64,000 nt of DNA from Pedobacter sp. N36a (GCF_014472395.1 NZ_JACSZW010000012.1:1-64000), one strand, 5' to 3'. Shown: positions 24,566 to 35,201, counted from the stretch's first letter. The notes: a model not told the origin generated them from the letters alone. Numbers and translations: made by a program.

Positions 24566-24600
24566 CAACCAAACCAAAATATAAACCAAATTAAATCATT

Positions 24601-27600
24601 ATGCAAGGTAGTTTTACAATAACTCCATCCCGGCTATTTGTGATCGGTGCATTTTTTCTAGTCTTCTTCTTTCATGCAGGCTCCTTTGCTCAAAGCCGCA
24701 ATGTTACGGGGAAAGTGACAGATGTATCTAAACAAGGTATTGCTGGAGCCACCATCCAGGTAGCGGGAACAAAACGGTATACCACAACCGATAATAAGGG
24801 CGACTTTAGCATTCAGTCTGCGGGAACTAATGAGGTTTTGCTGATCTCCTATACGGGATTTCTAACCCAGAAAATCAATATCGGAAACAAAAATTTCATC
24901 AATGTAACGCTACTCGAGGATGCCAAAGTTTTAAACGATGTGGTCGTGATCGGTTATGGCAGCGTAAGAAAGAGTGATGTAACCGGTGCAATTACTTCTA
25001 TTAAGCCAAATGCAAATGACGCTTCAAAAGCATTGTCTGTAGAAAATCTGTTGCAGGGTAGAGTTGCAGGAGTTTCTGTATCCGGGTCTGTAGCTACACC
25101 AGGAGCGGCTTCTTCGGTCACCATCAGGGGAGCCAATTCTTTGCGTGGTGACAATCAGCCATTATATATTATTGATAATATTCCCCAGGCCTCTACCGGT
25201 TCCTTTCCGGCAAGTGCATTGGGCGGCGCTGATTTTCAGATTCCTCAGAATCCCTTAACTAATTTAAGCCCTTCTGATATTGAAGATATCCAGATTTTGA
25301 AGGATGCTTCCGCCACCGCTATTTACGGTTCAAGAGGTGCAAACGGAGTGATTATCGTAACTACAAAAAAAGGCAAACAAGGAAAAGCAAAAGTCAGTGC
25401 CCGTGCTAATTTTACAACCGCCAGGGCGACTAATTTAAGGGATATGCTGAATTTGTCGGAATATGCGGCTTACCGAAATGAACGTTTGGGAGTGGCAGCG
25501 GGACAGTTTTTTCCTGTTGGTGATGAAATGCGCTATGTCTTCTCCGGACAGGTCTACAATGCTGCCGATCCAGCTACCTACAGGGTGGTTACGGAACGTA
25601 ACTGGCAAAAAGATATTTATAGAAATGCTTTTTCTCAGAACTATGATGTGGCGGTTAGCGGTGGTGAAAGCAGGATCAAGTATTACCTGTCTGCCGATTA
25701 CAAAAATATAAATGGCCTGGTAAAGGAAACGAATTTAAGACAAAGCGGCTTGCGTTTAAATTTAAGCGGCGATTTATCGAACAGCTTAACCTTTAATGCC
25801 TCATTAAGTGGTGCGCTGAAAAAAAACAACATGATGTCTGGTGGGAACACCAGGGGAGGGGTAACTGGCTCAATCACCCGTACGGCTATCGATTCGGCAC
25901 CTTTCGAAATACCTGCTGATGACCCGCTTTTACTCAGCAATGAAGAAGCAAAAACGACTACGCTTTCCTGGCTAACGGACTATAATGACCTCACTGACGA
26001 AAAATCGGCACGTGCTGCTGCAGACTTGACCTGGAAGATCTCTAAAAACTTCTCTTACAACGTACGGACTGGGGGAAATATAATGATACAGGACCGTTCC
26101 AGATGGTACGGTGTACAGCTGTTTCAAGGCCTGAACAATAATGGGTTACTAGGTCTGAGCAATTTAAACAGCAGCAACTACACGATAGAGAACCTGGTCA
26201 ACTACAATACCTCGATCGCAAAATTTGTCAGCATCAGTGCAACAGCGGGCGTAACCTATGATGATTACGATTGGTTGAGCAATGCCACAACCGGTTCAAA
26301 TTTTCAGTTTAAAAATCTCAGAACAAACGGGCTGCATATGGCATCTATTATTAATAAACTGCAGCCTATACAGCGGGACTACCAGCTGCTGTCTTACCTG
26401 GCTCGTATAAACCTTTCTTTCCTGGAAGGCAGATACCTGGCTACGATAACGGCAAGGGCCGATGGCAGCAGTAAGTTCAAGCGAGGCAACCGCTGGGCGC
26501 TTTTCCCATCATTTGCACTGGCATGGCGTGTCGATCAGGAAGAATGGATCAAGCAGTTTACCTGGATAAATCAACTGAAATTACGACTGGGTTATGGTAA
26601 AACCGGCAGCCAGTCTATCTCTCCATACAATAGTTTTTACGATTATGCGCAGATTGTAGATTATGCTAATGCTGCAGGAGTAAAAGCGATGGCCATCGGT
26701 GTGAGCAATTTGCAAAACAGCGACCTGAAATGGGAAACCACTTCAGCATATAATGTGGGTCTGGATTTTAACCTATGGAAAGGTAAACTGAGCGGAACGA
26801 TTGATGCTTATTACAAAAAGACCAGCGATCTGCTGATTGAGAAAAATCTGCCCGCTTCTACTTCCTTTGGCACCATCACCATGAATCAAGGTGAATTGAG
26901 CAATAAAGGATTGGAACTTTCTCTGGCTTCAGAACTGATCCGAAATGACCAGTTTAACTGGAGTATATCGGGGAACATCGGAATAAACAGGTCTAAAATT
27001 CTCGACCTTGGCCTGCCGGAAACCCAATTCGGTAATGAGCGATATAAAGCCTACTTAGGGAATTCTATCGGAGACCATTTTGGTCCTGCTAATATATTTA
27101 TTGTTGGGAAAGCTCCTGGATTGTTCTGGGGTTATAAAACTGATGGAATTATCCAGACTGGTGACACAGTACCTGCTTCTACCATTTTTACACAAACTCC
27201 CGGAAATATTAAAGTGGTTGATGTAAATGGTGACGGGGTCATCAATGTAAATGATAAAACCATTATAGGGAATCCAAATCCTGATTTTAACTATGGTTTT
27301 CAAACTACATTGGAGTATAAACAATTCCGATTTTCTGCAGCGTTTTATGGAGTCAAAGGTGGAGATGTGCTGAATGGCAATATTCGTTACGAGCAAATGC
27401 CTGCTCAGCAGACCTCTAATATGATTGGTAATGCTTACAGTGGAGCTTGGCGTGCAGATTCACCTTCTAATCTGTTCCCTGCAGTAAACAGTGTTTTGCA
27501 GAATGTGGTTTACGACCGTTACGTAGAGGATGCAAGTTTTCTGCGCTGCAGCGATATTACACTAGGCTACACCTTCCCTAAATCAACTTTTAAAAATAGC

Positions 27601-27774
27601 ATTGGTGATGTTAACCTGTTTGCATCTGTGAAAAATGGCTTTGTAATTACCGGCTATTCTGGATATGATCCTGAAATGAGAACTTTTTCTTTTGATGGGC
27701 TCAGACCTGGGATAGATTTAAACTCCTATTCCAATCCCCGTCAGTTCATACTGGGTCTTAATGTTACCTTTTAA
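24601..27774 (+). CDS. SusC-like TonB-dependent transporter, PUL1
   Basis: The protein has 1057 residues. A Sec signal ends near residue 30 (FHAGSFAQ). A carboxypeptidase-regulatory-like domain (about 34-115), a TonB-box/plug with DVVVIGYGSVRKSDVTGAIT, then LKDASATAIYGSRGANGVII, and a long barrel follow. There is no N-terminal STN domain, which agrees with HTCS rather than sigma/anti-sigma control. It imports oligosaccharides across the outer membrane with the SusD lid encoded 10 bp downstream. Confidence 0.95.
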   Translation: MQGSFTITPSRLFVIGAFFLVFFFHAGSFAQSRNVTGKVTDVSKQGIAGATIQVAGTKRYTTTDNKGDFSIQSAGTNEVLLISYTGFLTQKINIGNKNFINVTLLEDAKVLNDVVVIGYGSVRKSDVTGAITSIKPNANDASKALSVENLLQGRVAGVSVSGSVATPGAASSVTIRGANSLRGDNQPLYIIDNIPQASTGSFPASALGGADFQIPQNPLTNLSPSDIEDIQILKDASATAIYGSRGANGVIIVTTKKGKQGKAKVSARANFTTARATNLRDMLNLSEYAAYRNERLGVAAGQFFPVGDEMRYVFSGQVYNAADPATYRVVTERNWQKDIYRNAFSQNYDVAVSGGESRIKYYLSADYKNINGLVKETNLRQSGLRLNLSGDLSNSLTFNASLSGALKKNNMMSGGNTRGGVTGSITRTAIDSAPFEIPADDPLLLSNEEAKTTTLSWLTDYNDLTDEKSARAAADLTWKISKNFSYNVRTGGNIMIQDRSRWYGVQLFQGLNNNGLLGLSNLNSSNYTIENLVNYNTSIAKFVSISATAGVTYDDYDWLSNATTGSNFQFKNLRTNGLHMASIINKLQPIQRDYQLLSYLARINLSFLEGRYLATITARADGSSKFKRGNRWALFPSFALAWRVDQEEWIKQFTWINQLKLRLGYGKTGSQSISPYNSFYDYAQIVDYANAAGVKAMAIGVSNLQNSDLKWETTSAYNVGLDFNLWKGKLSGTIDAYYKKTSDLLIEKNLPASTSFGTITMNQGELSNKGLELSLASELIRNDQFNWSISGNIGINRSKILDLGLPETQFGNERYKAYLGNSIGDHFGPANIFIVGKAPGLFWGYKTDGIIQTGDTVPASTIFTQTPGNIKVVDVNGDGVINVNDKTIIGNPNPDFNYGFQTTLEYKQFRFSAAFYGVKGGDVLNGNIRYEQMPAQQTSNMIGNAYSGAWRADSPSNLFPAVNSVLQNVVYDRYVEDASFLRCSDITLGYTFPKSTFKNSIGDVNLFASVKNGFVITGYSGYDPEMRTFSFDGLRPGIDLNSYSNPRQFILGLNVTF

Positions 27775-27784
27775 ACAAATAGTC

Positions 27785-29521
27785 ATGAAACATTCTACAT
27801 ATATTTCCTTTATCAGCATGCTGGCCGTAGCATTGACGATGGTGTCCTGTAAAAAAGTATTGGACGAGGATCCAAAATATTCTATCAATAGTAAAACGGC
27901 TTTTGAAAGCGAAACTACCGCCAGTCTGGCGCTGGCCGGGTGTTATGGCTACATGACAAATTATAATGCCTATGGGCAGGCCATCCCTGAAGTGATGGTA
28001 GGTGCATCTGGTTTAGGCTGGGCGCAAACCAATGGTTCTGATCAGGATACCTATGCATCGCTTAGTATTCCTGCAACTAACGGATTGGTAGGAATGATTT
28101 GGGGCGGCTGGTATAAAGTGATTGGTGAATGTAATTATTTCATTAATAGTGTACAGGAAAGTTCGTTGGCTGAGGGCTATAAAAAGCAAGTGATCGCAGA
28201 AGCGAAATTTTTGAGGGGCTTATGCTATTTCAATCTTGCCAATGTGTTTGGAGGTGTTCCTCTAAGGACCGAGCCCACTTCTTCTTTAACCATTACAAAA
28301 GGCCGTGCCAGCAGAACCGAAGTGTACAATCAGGTGGAAAAAGACTGGCTGGAAGCTGCTGAATACCTTTCTACTAAAGAACAGCTTGGCTCCAGCGCGG
28401 CTGGCAAAGCCAGCAAATATGCAGCCTATGCCTACCTGGCAAAATTATACTGGATACTGGGATGCCATGAAAATACGAGTACTTCTGGTTACTGGGCAAA
28501 GGCCAAGCAGATGGGGGATAAGGTCATTGAATTGGGGAATTATAGTTTGGCCCCTAAGTTTGCCACTTTGTTCGTCAATAATGTAAATGGCGCTGGGGAA
28601 TCTATTTTTCAACTCAACTTTTCTACCACTTCTACCTATGTTGGGAATAGGGGCAATTGGGTGTTTGCACCTTCAAATGCAACAGCAGGAATTAGCTGGG
28701 GAAGGGTTAAAGTTTCCAAGGCCTTTTACGATCAGTTCAAGGGGACCTATCCGGATGACCCTCGCTTAAAAGTTAGTTTTGCAGCTAACTATTCGCAAGT
28801 TAAAACCAATAACTTCCGGATCTATGCTTACCCTTACCTCTCAGGTACTGCAGGTGTAAATGCGCTTGCTATCGACTCTATTAAATATTCAGCTTTAGCT
28901 GATCCGACCAATCCTCAGCTGGAAGAAGTATCTGCTGCATTTAAAGCAGCTTATGTGAACAAAACTGGCGACCACCAGGGCTGGCCATATTTTGTAAAGC
29001 AAATGGATGTGCTTTCGACCGCACAAAACAGCAATAAAAACCTGATCGTTTACCGTTATGCAGATTTTTTGCTCTTAATGGCTGATGTTGAAAATGAGCT
29101 GGGCAATAATGGTAAAGCATTGGACTATATCAACCAGGTGTTAACTAGGGCACGTACCTCTGCGAATACCCCTTCTGTTTATCCTAAAAACCTAACGGCA
29201 GCAGTAACACAGTCGGATCTTCGTCTATTTATCTTTAATGAGCGTTTGTTTGAGCTGGCTGGAGAATATGAAATGTTTGTGGATGTTCGCCGACGGGGTG
29301 CTGATTTCTTTAAACTGGTAGTAGACAGGCACAACAACCACCATCTGACTAAGGCATTTGTAGCTGCCGCAATTGCAAATAAAAACACCACGCCATTCAG
29401 GGAGCGACTGCTGCCAAATACACCAGATCTTCTGAGAAAGAATTTGCTGCTGCCCATTCCTCAGTCTGAACTAAATGCCAATGAAGGCATCCCAGCTGAT
29501 CAACAAAATTATGGGTATTAA
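27785..29521 (+). CDS. SusD-like glycan-binding lipoprotein, PUL1
   Basis: The protein has 578 residues, starting at ATG 27785 (MKHSTYISFISM); an upstream in-frame TTG inside the end of susC is not needed. The lipobox ends TMVSC. RagB/SusD helices follow, with the usual FLRGLCYFNLANVFGGVPL segment, the FADFLLLMADVENELGN-type helix in its YADFLLLM form, and the C-terminal LLPIPQSELNAN. It forms the lid on SusC and binds glycan at the cell surface. Confidence 0.95.
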   Translation: MKHSTYISFISMLAVALTMVSCKKVLDEDPKYSINSKTAFESETTASLALAGCYGYMTNYNAYGQAIPEVMVGASGLGWAQTNGSDQDTYASLSIPATNGLVGMIWGGWYKVIGECNYFINSVQESSLAEGYKKQVIAEAKFLRGLCYFNLANVFGGVPLRTEPTSSLTITKGRASRTEVYNQVEKDWLEAAEYLSTKEQLGSSAAGKASKYAAYAYLAKLYWILGCHENTSTSGYWAKAKQMGDKVIELGNYSLAPKFATLFVNNVNGAGESIFQLNFSTTSTYVGNRGNWVFAPSNATAGISWGRVKVSKAFYDQFKGTYPDDPRLKVSFAANYSQVKTNNFRIYAYPYLSGTAGVNALAIDSIKYSALADPTNPQLEEVSAAFKAAYVNKTGDHQGWPYFVKQMDVLSTAQNSNKNLIVYRYADFLLLMADVENELGNNGKALDYINQVLTRARTSANTPSVYPKNLTAAVTQSDLRLFIFNERLFELAGEYEMFVDVRRRGADFFKLVVDRHNNHHLTKAFVAAAIANKNTTPFRERLLPNTPDLLRKNLLLPIPQSELNANEGIPADQQNYGY

Positions 29522-29543
29522 TCATCCAGCCTAATCAAATATT

Positions 29544-31202
29544 ATGAATCATATAAAGAAAATCGTACTGCTGTTTTTTAGCTATTTATCCTTGGGGATG
29601 AATAGCAGTTTTGCCGCTAAAGTGACCATCATACCTGAACCGGTAAAAATGGAAATCTATGATGGTACCTTTACCATTGGAGCGAATACCAGAATTTATT
29701 TCGACAGTAAAAATCCTTTACTTGCCCGTCATGCCCGCTATTTTACTAATGTTGTCGCATCAGTTTCTGATGTAACCCTGAAAACCAGTAAAAATAGGGC
29801 CCAAAGCCAGGTTCGTTTACTGATCGCAGCAGATAAATTGATTGGAGATGAAGGTTACCACCTGGACATCGATGAAAAGGGAATCACGATTTCAGCGAGT
29901 ACCGATAAAGGAGTTTTCTACGGTTTGCAAAGTCTGCTTCAATTGCTTCCTGTTTATCGGACAAATGCGGAATTGCAGCTGCCTTTGTTAAAAATCACGG
30001 ATTATCCACGCTTTAAATGGCGGGGCATGATGCTGGATGTGAGCAGGCATTTTTTTTCTACTGAAGCAGTGAAAAGTTATATCGATTTAATGGCGATGTA
30101 TAAAATGAATGTTTTTCACTGGCATTTAACCGATTCTGAGGGATGGCGCCTGGAGATTAAAAAATATCCTAAGCTGACCTCAGTTGGCGCCTGGCGTAAA
30201 GAGATTCCAGGAAGTGTTTTTTACAAGAAAAATCAGGTTTTGCCGATAGATACCTTCAGTTACGGAGGTTTTTATACACAGGAACAAGCTAAGGATATTG
30301 TGAAGTATGCCGGGGAACGAAATATTATGGTGGTGCCCGAGATTGAAATGCCAGGACATTCAGATGCAGCGATTACCGCTTATCCTGAGCTTTCCTGTAC
30401 AGGAATGCCGCAGCAGGTCAGGAGTTCTTTTGGTGGCGATCCAAATGCCCTTGCCAATTATTGTGCCGGCAAGGAGGATAGTTTTGTGTTTCTGGAAAAC
30501 GTTTTGAAAGAAGTGATGACCATTTTTCCTGGGGATTACATTCACATAGGTGGTGATGAAGTAAACAAAGCCAGCTGGAAAAAATGTGCCTCCTGTCAGC
30601 GAAGAATGGTAAAAGAAGGATTAAAGGATGAGCACGAGCTCCAGAGTTATTTTATAAAACGCATGGCTAACTTTTTGCACGATAAAGATAAAAAACTGAT
30701 TGGTTGGGATGAAATTTTGGAGGGTGGACTGGCTGCTGAAGCTACGGTGATGAGTTGGAGAGGTGAACAGGGGGGAATTCAGGCTGCCAAGATGCATCAT
30801 CCTGTGGTCATGACTCCTGTAAATCCGCTTTATTTTAATCGCTACCAGGCGGATACTTTAAGCATACAACAACCCCTTGCCGCTAGATATTCTATCAATA
30901 CGCTGGAAAAAGTATACGATTATGAACCTATTCCTGGCGCATTGAATGCTGTGGAAGCATCTTTTGTATTGGGTGCCCAGGGCTGTATCTGGACCGAGTT
31001 CATCAATTCAGTTCCGCACCTGGAGCAAATGGCTTTACCAAGGATGTTGGCTTTGTCGGAAGTACTCTGGTCTCCAAAAACATCAAAAGATTGGTCCAGA
31101 TTTAACGAAAAGTTATACTTCCATAGCAGACGCTTGGGCTCGGTCGGCAGAAATGTATTTACTTCTGTTCCTTTTCTATACCATAACACAGAAGTCAAAT
31201 GA
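29544..31202 (+). CDS. GH20 beta-N-acetylhexosaminidase
   Basis: The protein has 552 residues with a Sec signal (1-24, ending SSFA), a GH20b-like N-domain at about 30-145 and a GH20 catalytic barrel from about 150. The catalytic pair Asp338-Glu339 lies in HIGGDEV: Asp orients the substrate 2-acetamido group and Glu is the acid. FHWHLTDSEGWRLEIKKYP and GWDEI are also typical. It releases terminal beta-GlcNAc or beta-GalNAc by substrate-assisted catalysis, presumably in the periplasm. It overlaps the sulfatase gene by 4 bp (ATGA), a strong sign of joint action. Confidence 0.93.
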   Translation: MNHIKKIVLLFFSYLSLGMNSSFAAKVTIIPEPVKMEIYDGTFTIGANTRIYFDSKNPLLARHARYFTNVVASVSDVTLKTSKNRAQSQVRLLIAADKLIGDEGYHLDIDEKGITISASTDKGVFYGLQSLLQLLPVYRTNAELQLPLLKITDYPRFKWRGMMLDVSRHFFSTEAVKSYIDLMAMYKMNVFHWHLTDSEGWRLEIKKYPKLTSVGAWRKEIPGSVFYKKNQVLPIDTFSYGGFYTQEQAKDIVKYAGERNIMVVPEIEMPGHSDAAITAYPELSCTGMPQQVRSSFGGDPNALANYCAGKEDSFVFLENVLKEVMTIFPGDYIHIGGDEVNKASWKKCASCQRRMVKEGLKDEHELQSYFIKRMANFLHDKDKKLIGWDEILEGGLAAEATVMSWRGEQGGIQAAKMHHPVVMTPVNPLYFNRYQADTLSIQQPLAARYSINTLEKVYDYEPIPGALNAVEASFVLGAQGCIWTEFINSVPHLEQMALPRMLALSEVLWSPKTSKDWSRFNEKLYFHSRRLGSVGRNVFTSVPFLYHNTEVK

Positions 31203-32770
31203 AAATAATTGAGCAATTAATTTGTTTTGCCATGTTAGCCAGCAGCACTGTTGTTTTTGCACAAATGAAGCCAACAGGATCCGCTGCTAAGCGGCCGAAT
31301 ATTGTGGTGATCATTTCCGACGACCATGCATATCAGACCATCAGTGCTTACGGGAGTAAACTGATGCAGACGCCAAATATAGACAGAATTGCAAAGGAAG
31401 GTGTGCGTTTTGATAAGGCCTATGTCAACAATTCTATTTGCGGCCCAAGCAGAGCGTCGATTCTGACTGGAAAATACAGTCATAAAAATGGATTTAAAGA
31501 TAATGAGAGTTCTGTTTTTAATGGTGATCAGGATTCTTTTGCCAAGCAGCTGCAACAGGGTGGTTATCAAACGGCATGGATTGGGAAATGGCACCTAGAA
31601 AGCAAACCCCAGGGTTTTGATTTCTGGCAGGTCTTACCCGATCAGGGGCATTATTTTAACCCGGATTTTGACATGATGGACGGCAATAAAAAGCGGGTAG
31701 AAGGTTATGTGACGAATGTTATTACTGATGAAGCGGAGCGCTGGTTGGATCATAGAGACATGTCTAAACCTTTTTGTCTGGTGATTGGACACAAGGCTAC
31801 CCATCGGGTTTGGCTGCCAGATACCAGCGATCTTGGTAAATTTGATCAGGTTAACTTTCCGCTGCCAGCAAATTTTTATGATTCCTATAAGAACCGAACT
31901 GCTGCCAGCTTGCAGGATATGTCTATTGAAAAAACCATGTTGATGGGCTATGATTTGAAGATGTTCGGTACAGAAGACGAGAAAAATAGAGATGGCGGCT
32001 TTAGTCGGATGACTGCTGCACAGCGGGCAAAGGTGGATGCCTATTTCGAGCCTGTCAAAGCCAGTTTTAACAAGTTGAAACTGCAGGGAAACGCGCTTAC
32101 TGAATGGAAATTTCAACGTTATATGCGTGATTATTTAAGTACTGCAGCTTCGCTGGATAGAAACATTGGACGTACGATGGATTACCTGGATCAGCATGGT
32201 TTGACTGAGAATACCATTGTAATTTATCTTTCTGATCAGGGATTTTATATGGGTGAGCATGGTTGGTTTGACAAGCGCTGGATATATGAGGAGTCCTTTC
32301 GTACCCCTATGGTAATGCGATATCCCGCAATGGTTAAAGCAGGTACTGTTTCTGATCGTTTTGTGATGAACCTGGATATTGCTCCAACCCTTATTGAAGC
32401 AGCTGGATTACCTATTCCAACAGCGGTGCAGGGCTTGTCCATGCTCCCTGGCTTAAAGAATAAAGCAAATCAGGGTAGAGAGGTTTTATATTATCATTAT
32501 TATGAAAATGGCGAGCATGCCGTATCTCCGCATTTCGGAATTCGTACCAAAAGGTATAAATTGATCAGGTTCTATAAACGTGTTGAAGGCTGGGAATTAT
32601 ATGATTTACAAAGCGATCCTCATGAAATGGATAATAAATATGGAAAAAAAGGATATAAGACCATTACTGCTCGCTTATATAAAGAATTAAACAGGCAAAT
32701 TGAGCAGCTTGAAGACCAGGATGCATTACAGATCTTAGCAGGAAAAAGATCAACAAGAATTAACATGTAA
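31199..32770 (+). CDS. Family S1 sulfatase, PUL1 (probable HexNAc 6-O-sulfatase)
   Basis: The protein has 523 residues with a Sec signal (1-21, ending VFAQ). The activation motif is CGPSRASILTG, in which Cys81 would be converted to formylglycine by an anaerobic- or FGE-type maturase outside this window. The calcium-site DDHAYQT, the WIGKWHLES motif and GFYMGEHGWFDKRW fit S1 sulfatases that remove 6-O-sulfate from N-acetylglucosamine (S1_11-like), but the subfamily is my judgement only. Coupling to GH20 by the 4-bp overlap supports desulfation of a HexNAc before its release. Confidence 0.88.
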   Translation: MKIIEQLICFAMLASSTVVFAQMKPTGSAAKRPNIVVIISDDHAYQTISAYGSKLMQTPNIDRIAKEGVRFDKAYVNNSICGPSRASILTGKYSHKNGFKDNESSVFNGDQDSFAKQLQQGGYQTAWIGKWHLESKPQGFDFWQVLPDQGHYFNPDFDMMDGNKKRVEGYVTNVITDEAERWLDHRDMSKPFCLVIGHKATHRVWLPDTSDLGKFDQVNFPLPANFYDSYKNRTAASLQDMSIEKTMLMGYDLKMFGTEDEKNRDGGFSRMTAAQRAKVDAYFEPVKASFNKLKLQGNALTEWKFQRYMRDYLSTAASLDRNIGRTMDYLDQHGLTENTIVIYLSDQGFYMGEHGWFDKRWIYEESFRTPMVMRYPAMVKAGTVSDRFVMNLDIAPTLIEAAGLPIPTAVQGLSMLPGLKNKANQGREVLYYHYYENGEHAVSPHFGIRTKRYKLIRFYKRVEGWELYDLQSDPHEMDNKYGKKGYKTITARLYKELNRQIEQLEDQDALQILAGKRSTRINM

Positions 32771-33299
32771 ACAAAAACCACCGTTTTCATAAGGGACCTG
32801 CTAATGCTGTACTCTTGCTACCCGGCGCATCTATGATCACCTGTCTCCCGGAGAAAGCGAGGATGATATAATGACTGCTTTTTTTAATCTTAGTGTAAGT
32901 ACTTTTAGAGTAATGAATGTGGAACTAGGTCAGGGTAAAATCTAACTCTTTGGTAATTTGGTTTGTTTAAAAAGATAAAATCGTTATTATAATTTGGTGA
33001 ATGCATCTTGGGTTATCTTTTCTTTTAAGGGAGGATGGCGGCTGAGGTAACTAGGGGAATAAGCAAATTGATATTTTATTAATAGTAAAGATACCCCGAG
33101 GTGCGTAATTGGTTGTGAATTTCAGTTAATTTAGTACTATTTCATCTTTCCAGTATTTTTTTGAAAAATAGCTTTAAATATAATCTACCTTAAAAAATAA
33201 TTAGCTTGTTGTTGTTCTTTTAAAATTTATGGTTAACATTGAAAGTATAAGCGTCTGGCTTAGTTTTTCAATCTTAGGGAGATATTGACAAATTCATAA
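32771..33299. other. Intergenic stretch between PUL1 and PUL2
   Basis: No coding frame, terminator or repeat could be supported here. It is AT-rich and must contain the promoter of the ECF sigma gene at 33300. No clean TTG/TAnnTTTG pair of the Bacteroidota type was found. Confidence 0.5.
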
Positions 33300-33899
33300 A
33301 TGCTAATTCATTCAAGTGATATTTTAGTTAATGAAAGTGATTTACTTACAAAAGTCGCAGGTGGTGATCATCAGGCTTTCAGAGTGATTTATCAGAGATA
33401 TTATAACAAAATTTATACTTTTTCCATCAGAATCTTACATTCACAACTTTTGGCTGAAGAAGCTGTACAGGAGAGTATGCTTAAACTTTGGCTAATGGGG
33501 CCTAATCTGATGGCTATAAATAATCTAGATAGTTATTTAAAAAGAATTGCCCGTAACTGTGCCATAGATATCCTGCGACGCAAAGAACTTGAACTTAGAA
33601 CTGATCGTAAACTTGGGGTGATATGGGAGGAAACTCATAATGAGACTGAAGAACAAGTGTTGTTGAATGATATGCGCAAGGTGCTGAATGATGGCGTAGC
33701 CTTACTGCCCCGGCAGCAGAAATTAGTTTATCAGTTGTGTCATCAGGAAGGATTAAAATACGAAGAAGCAGCGCTGCGTTTAAATTTATCGGTCCTTACG
33801 GTTCAAAGTTATATGAAGCTTGCATTAAGGTTTTTGAGGAATTATTTAAAAACACACACCGACATCGCTGTCCTGTTGATTATTTTTAAACTGTTGTAA
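33300..33899 (+). CDS. ECF-type RNA polymerase sigma factor, PUL2
   Basis: The protein has 199 residues. Sigma region 2 is at about 25-95 (QAFRVIYQRYYNKIYTFSIR, then AEEAVQESMLKLW) and region 4 at about 135-188 (LPRQQKLVYQLCHQEGLKYE, LNLSVLTVQSYMKLALRFLR). This is the Bacteroidota ECF group that works with FecR anti-sigma factors and STN-containing SusC transducers. The next gene is such a FecR, 99 bp downstream by the start chosen here. Confidence 0.92.
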   Translation: MLIHSSDILVNESDLLTKVAGGDHQAFRVIYQRYYNKIYTFSIRILHSQLLAEEAVQESMLKLWLMGPNLMAINNLDSYLKRIARNCAIDILRRKELELRTDRKLGVIWEETHNETEEQVLLNDMRKVLNDGVALLPRQQKLVYQLCHQEGLKYEEAALRLNLSVLTVQSYMKLALRFLRNYLKTHTDIAVLLIIFKLL

Positions 33900-33998
33900 A
33901 AAACACCTAAATCAATACCCCCGAGTTTTAATCTCAACCGTCTTCATAAAAAGGATGTCTCCTGATGCAAGGGGATCATTCTGTTATTGAACATAAAA

Positions 33999-35174
33999 AT
34001 GACCAAATATAGATTACGATTTTTATATCAGCATTACCAGGCTGGGACTTTGACCAACCTGGAACATTTGGAATGGAAAACCTTGTTGGCAGATCCAAAT
34101 ATGAAGGAGGGTTTAGAGGAGATTATTGACGAAGGATGGTATGACTTCTCTGAACAAGAAATTCATTTAATGGATCAGTCCCATGCAAATCAGATCTTTG
34201 ATCGTATCGTTGCTATACCTCAGCAAAAAGTTAAGCAGATCGCTTTATGGAAATCTATCGCAGCGGCTGCTTCAATATTACTTGTTGCTGCCTTAGCTTT
34301 GTTTCTTTATAAAGCTTTTCCCTCGGGTATAGAGGGAGGAGCGGTGAAACACGCTACTCATATCAGTCCAGGTGGTAATAAGGCGTTTCTGACTTTGGGT
34401 AATGGGAAAAGGATCATTTTAACTGATTTAGAGAACGGGACATTTTCAGCCCGCAACGGCATGAAGATTACAAAGACTCATGACGGGCAACTTGTTTATA
34501 CCATTACCGGCAATCAACACTCAGGGCGGAATGAGTATAACCTTATTGAAACTCCTAGGGGTGGACAGTATCAGGTACTGCTGCCTGATGGTACACATGT
34601 CTGGCTAAATGCGGCCTCCTCATTAAAATATCCTTCGGTTTTTAAAGGAAAGGAACGTAAGGTAGAGCTCCAGGGAGAAGCCTATTTTGAAGTCTCCAAA
34701 AATAAAAAAATGCCTTTTAAGGTCATTTCCAGCCATCAGACAGTAGAAGTTTTAGGAACACACTTTAATGTAAATAGCTATTCCGAAGAGTCAGAGAACA
34801 GAACAACACTTTTAGAAGGAAGTGTTCGTGTGGAGCCAAATCGCAGTACTGGCCTAATCATTAGACCCGGAGAACAATCAAGGGTTAAGGTCAATGGGAA
34901 GGATAAGATAAATGTCATTGAAGCTGATCTGGAAGAAGTAATGGCCTGGAAGAATAATTACTTCAGGTTTAATAATGAGAAGATTGAGTCCATCATGCGT
35001 AAAATTTCAAGGTGGTACGATGTCAGTGTTGAATATCATGGGGCGATATCTGAGGAAGAATTCAATGGGACCATTTCTAGAACCAAGAACATCTCACAGG
35101 TGCTGGAAATGCTGGAAGATACTAAAAGCGTTCATTTTAAAATTGAAGGAAGGAGGATTATCGTGATGAAATAA
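33999..35174 (+). CDS. FecR-family anti-sigma factor, PUL2
   Basis: The protein has 391 residues with start ATG 33999 (MTKYRLRFL); a TTG four codons earlier is an alternative. The N-terminal cytoplasmic sigma-binding part is followed by one TM at about 86-107 (SIAAAASILLVAALALFLY) and a periplasmic FecR domain (LPDGTHVWLNAASSLKYPSV, then GEAYFEVSKNKKMPFKV). The C-terminal STN-like DUF4974 segment (FNGTISRTKNISQVLEML) should contact the STN domain of the partner SusC. It holds the ECF sigma until the transporter reports substrate. Confidence 0.93.
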   Translation: MTKYRLRFLYQHYQAGTLTNLEHLEWKTLLADPNMKEGLEEIIDEGWYDFSEQEIHLMDQSHANQIFDRIVAIPQQKVKQIALWKSIAAAASILLVAALALFLYKAFPSGIEGGAVKHATHISPGGNKAFLTLGNGKRIILTDLENGTFSARNGMKITKTHDGQLVYTITGNQHSGRNEYNLIETPRGGQYQVLLPDGTHVWLNAASSLKYPSVFKGKERKVELQGEAYFEVSKNKKMPFKVISSHQTVEVLGTHFNVNSYSEESENRTTLLEGSVRVEPNRSTGLIIRPGEQSRVKVNGKDKINVIEADLEEVMAWKNNYFRFNNEKIESIMRKISRWYDVSVEYHGAISEEEFNGTISRTKNISQVLEMLEDTKSVHFKIEGRRIIVMK

Positions 35175-35201
35175 CCACTACAAATACTGATAATCCAAAA
35201 A

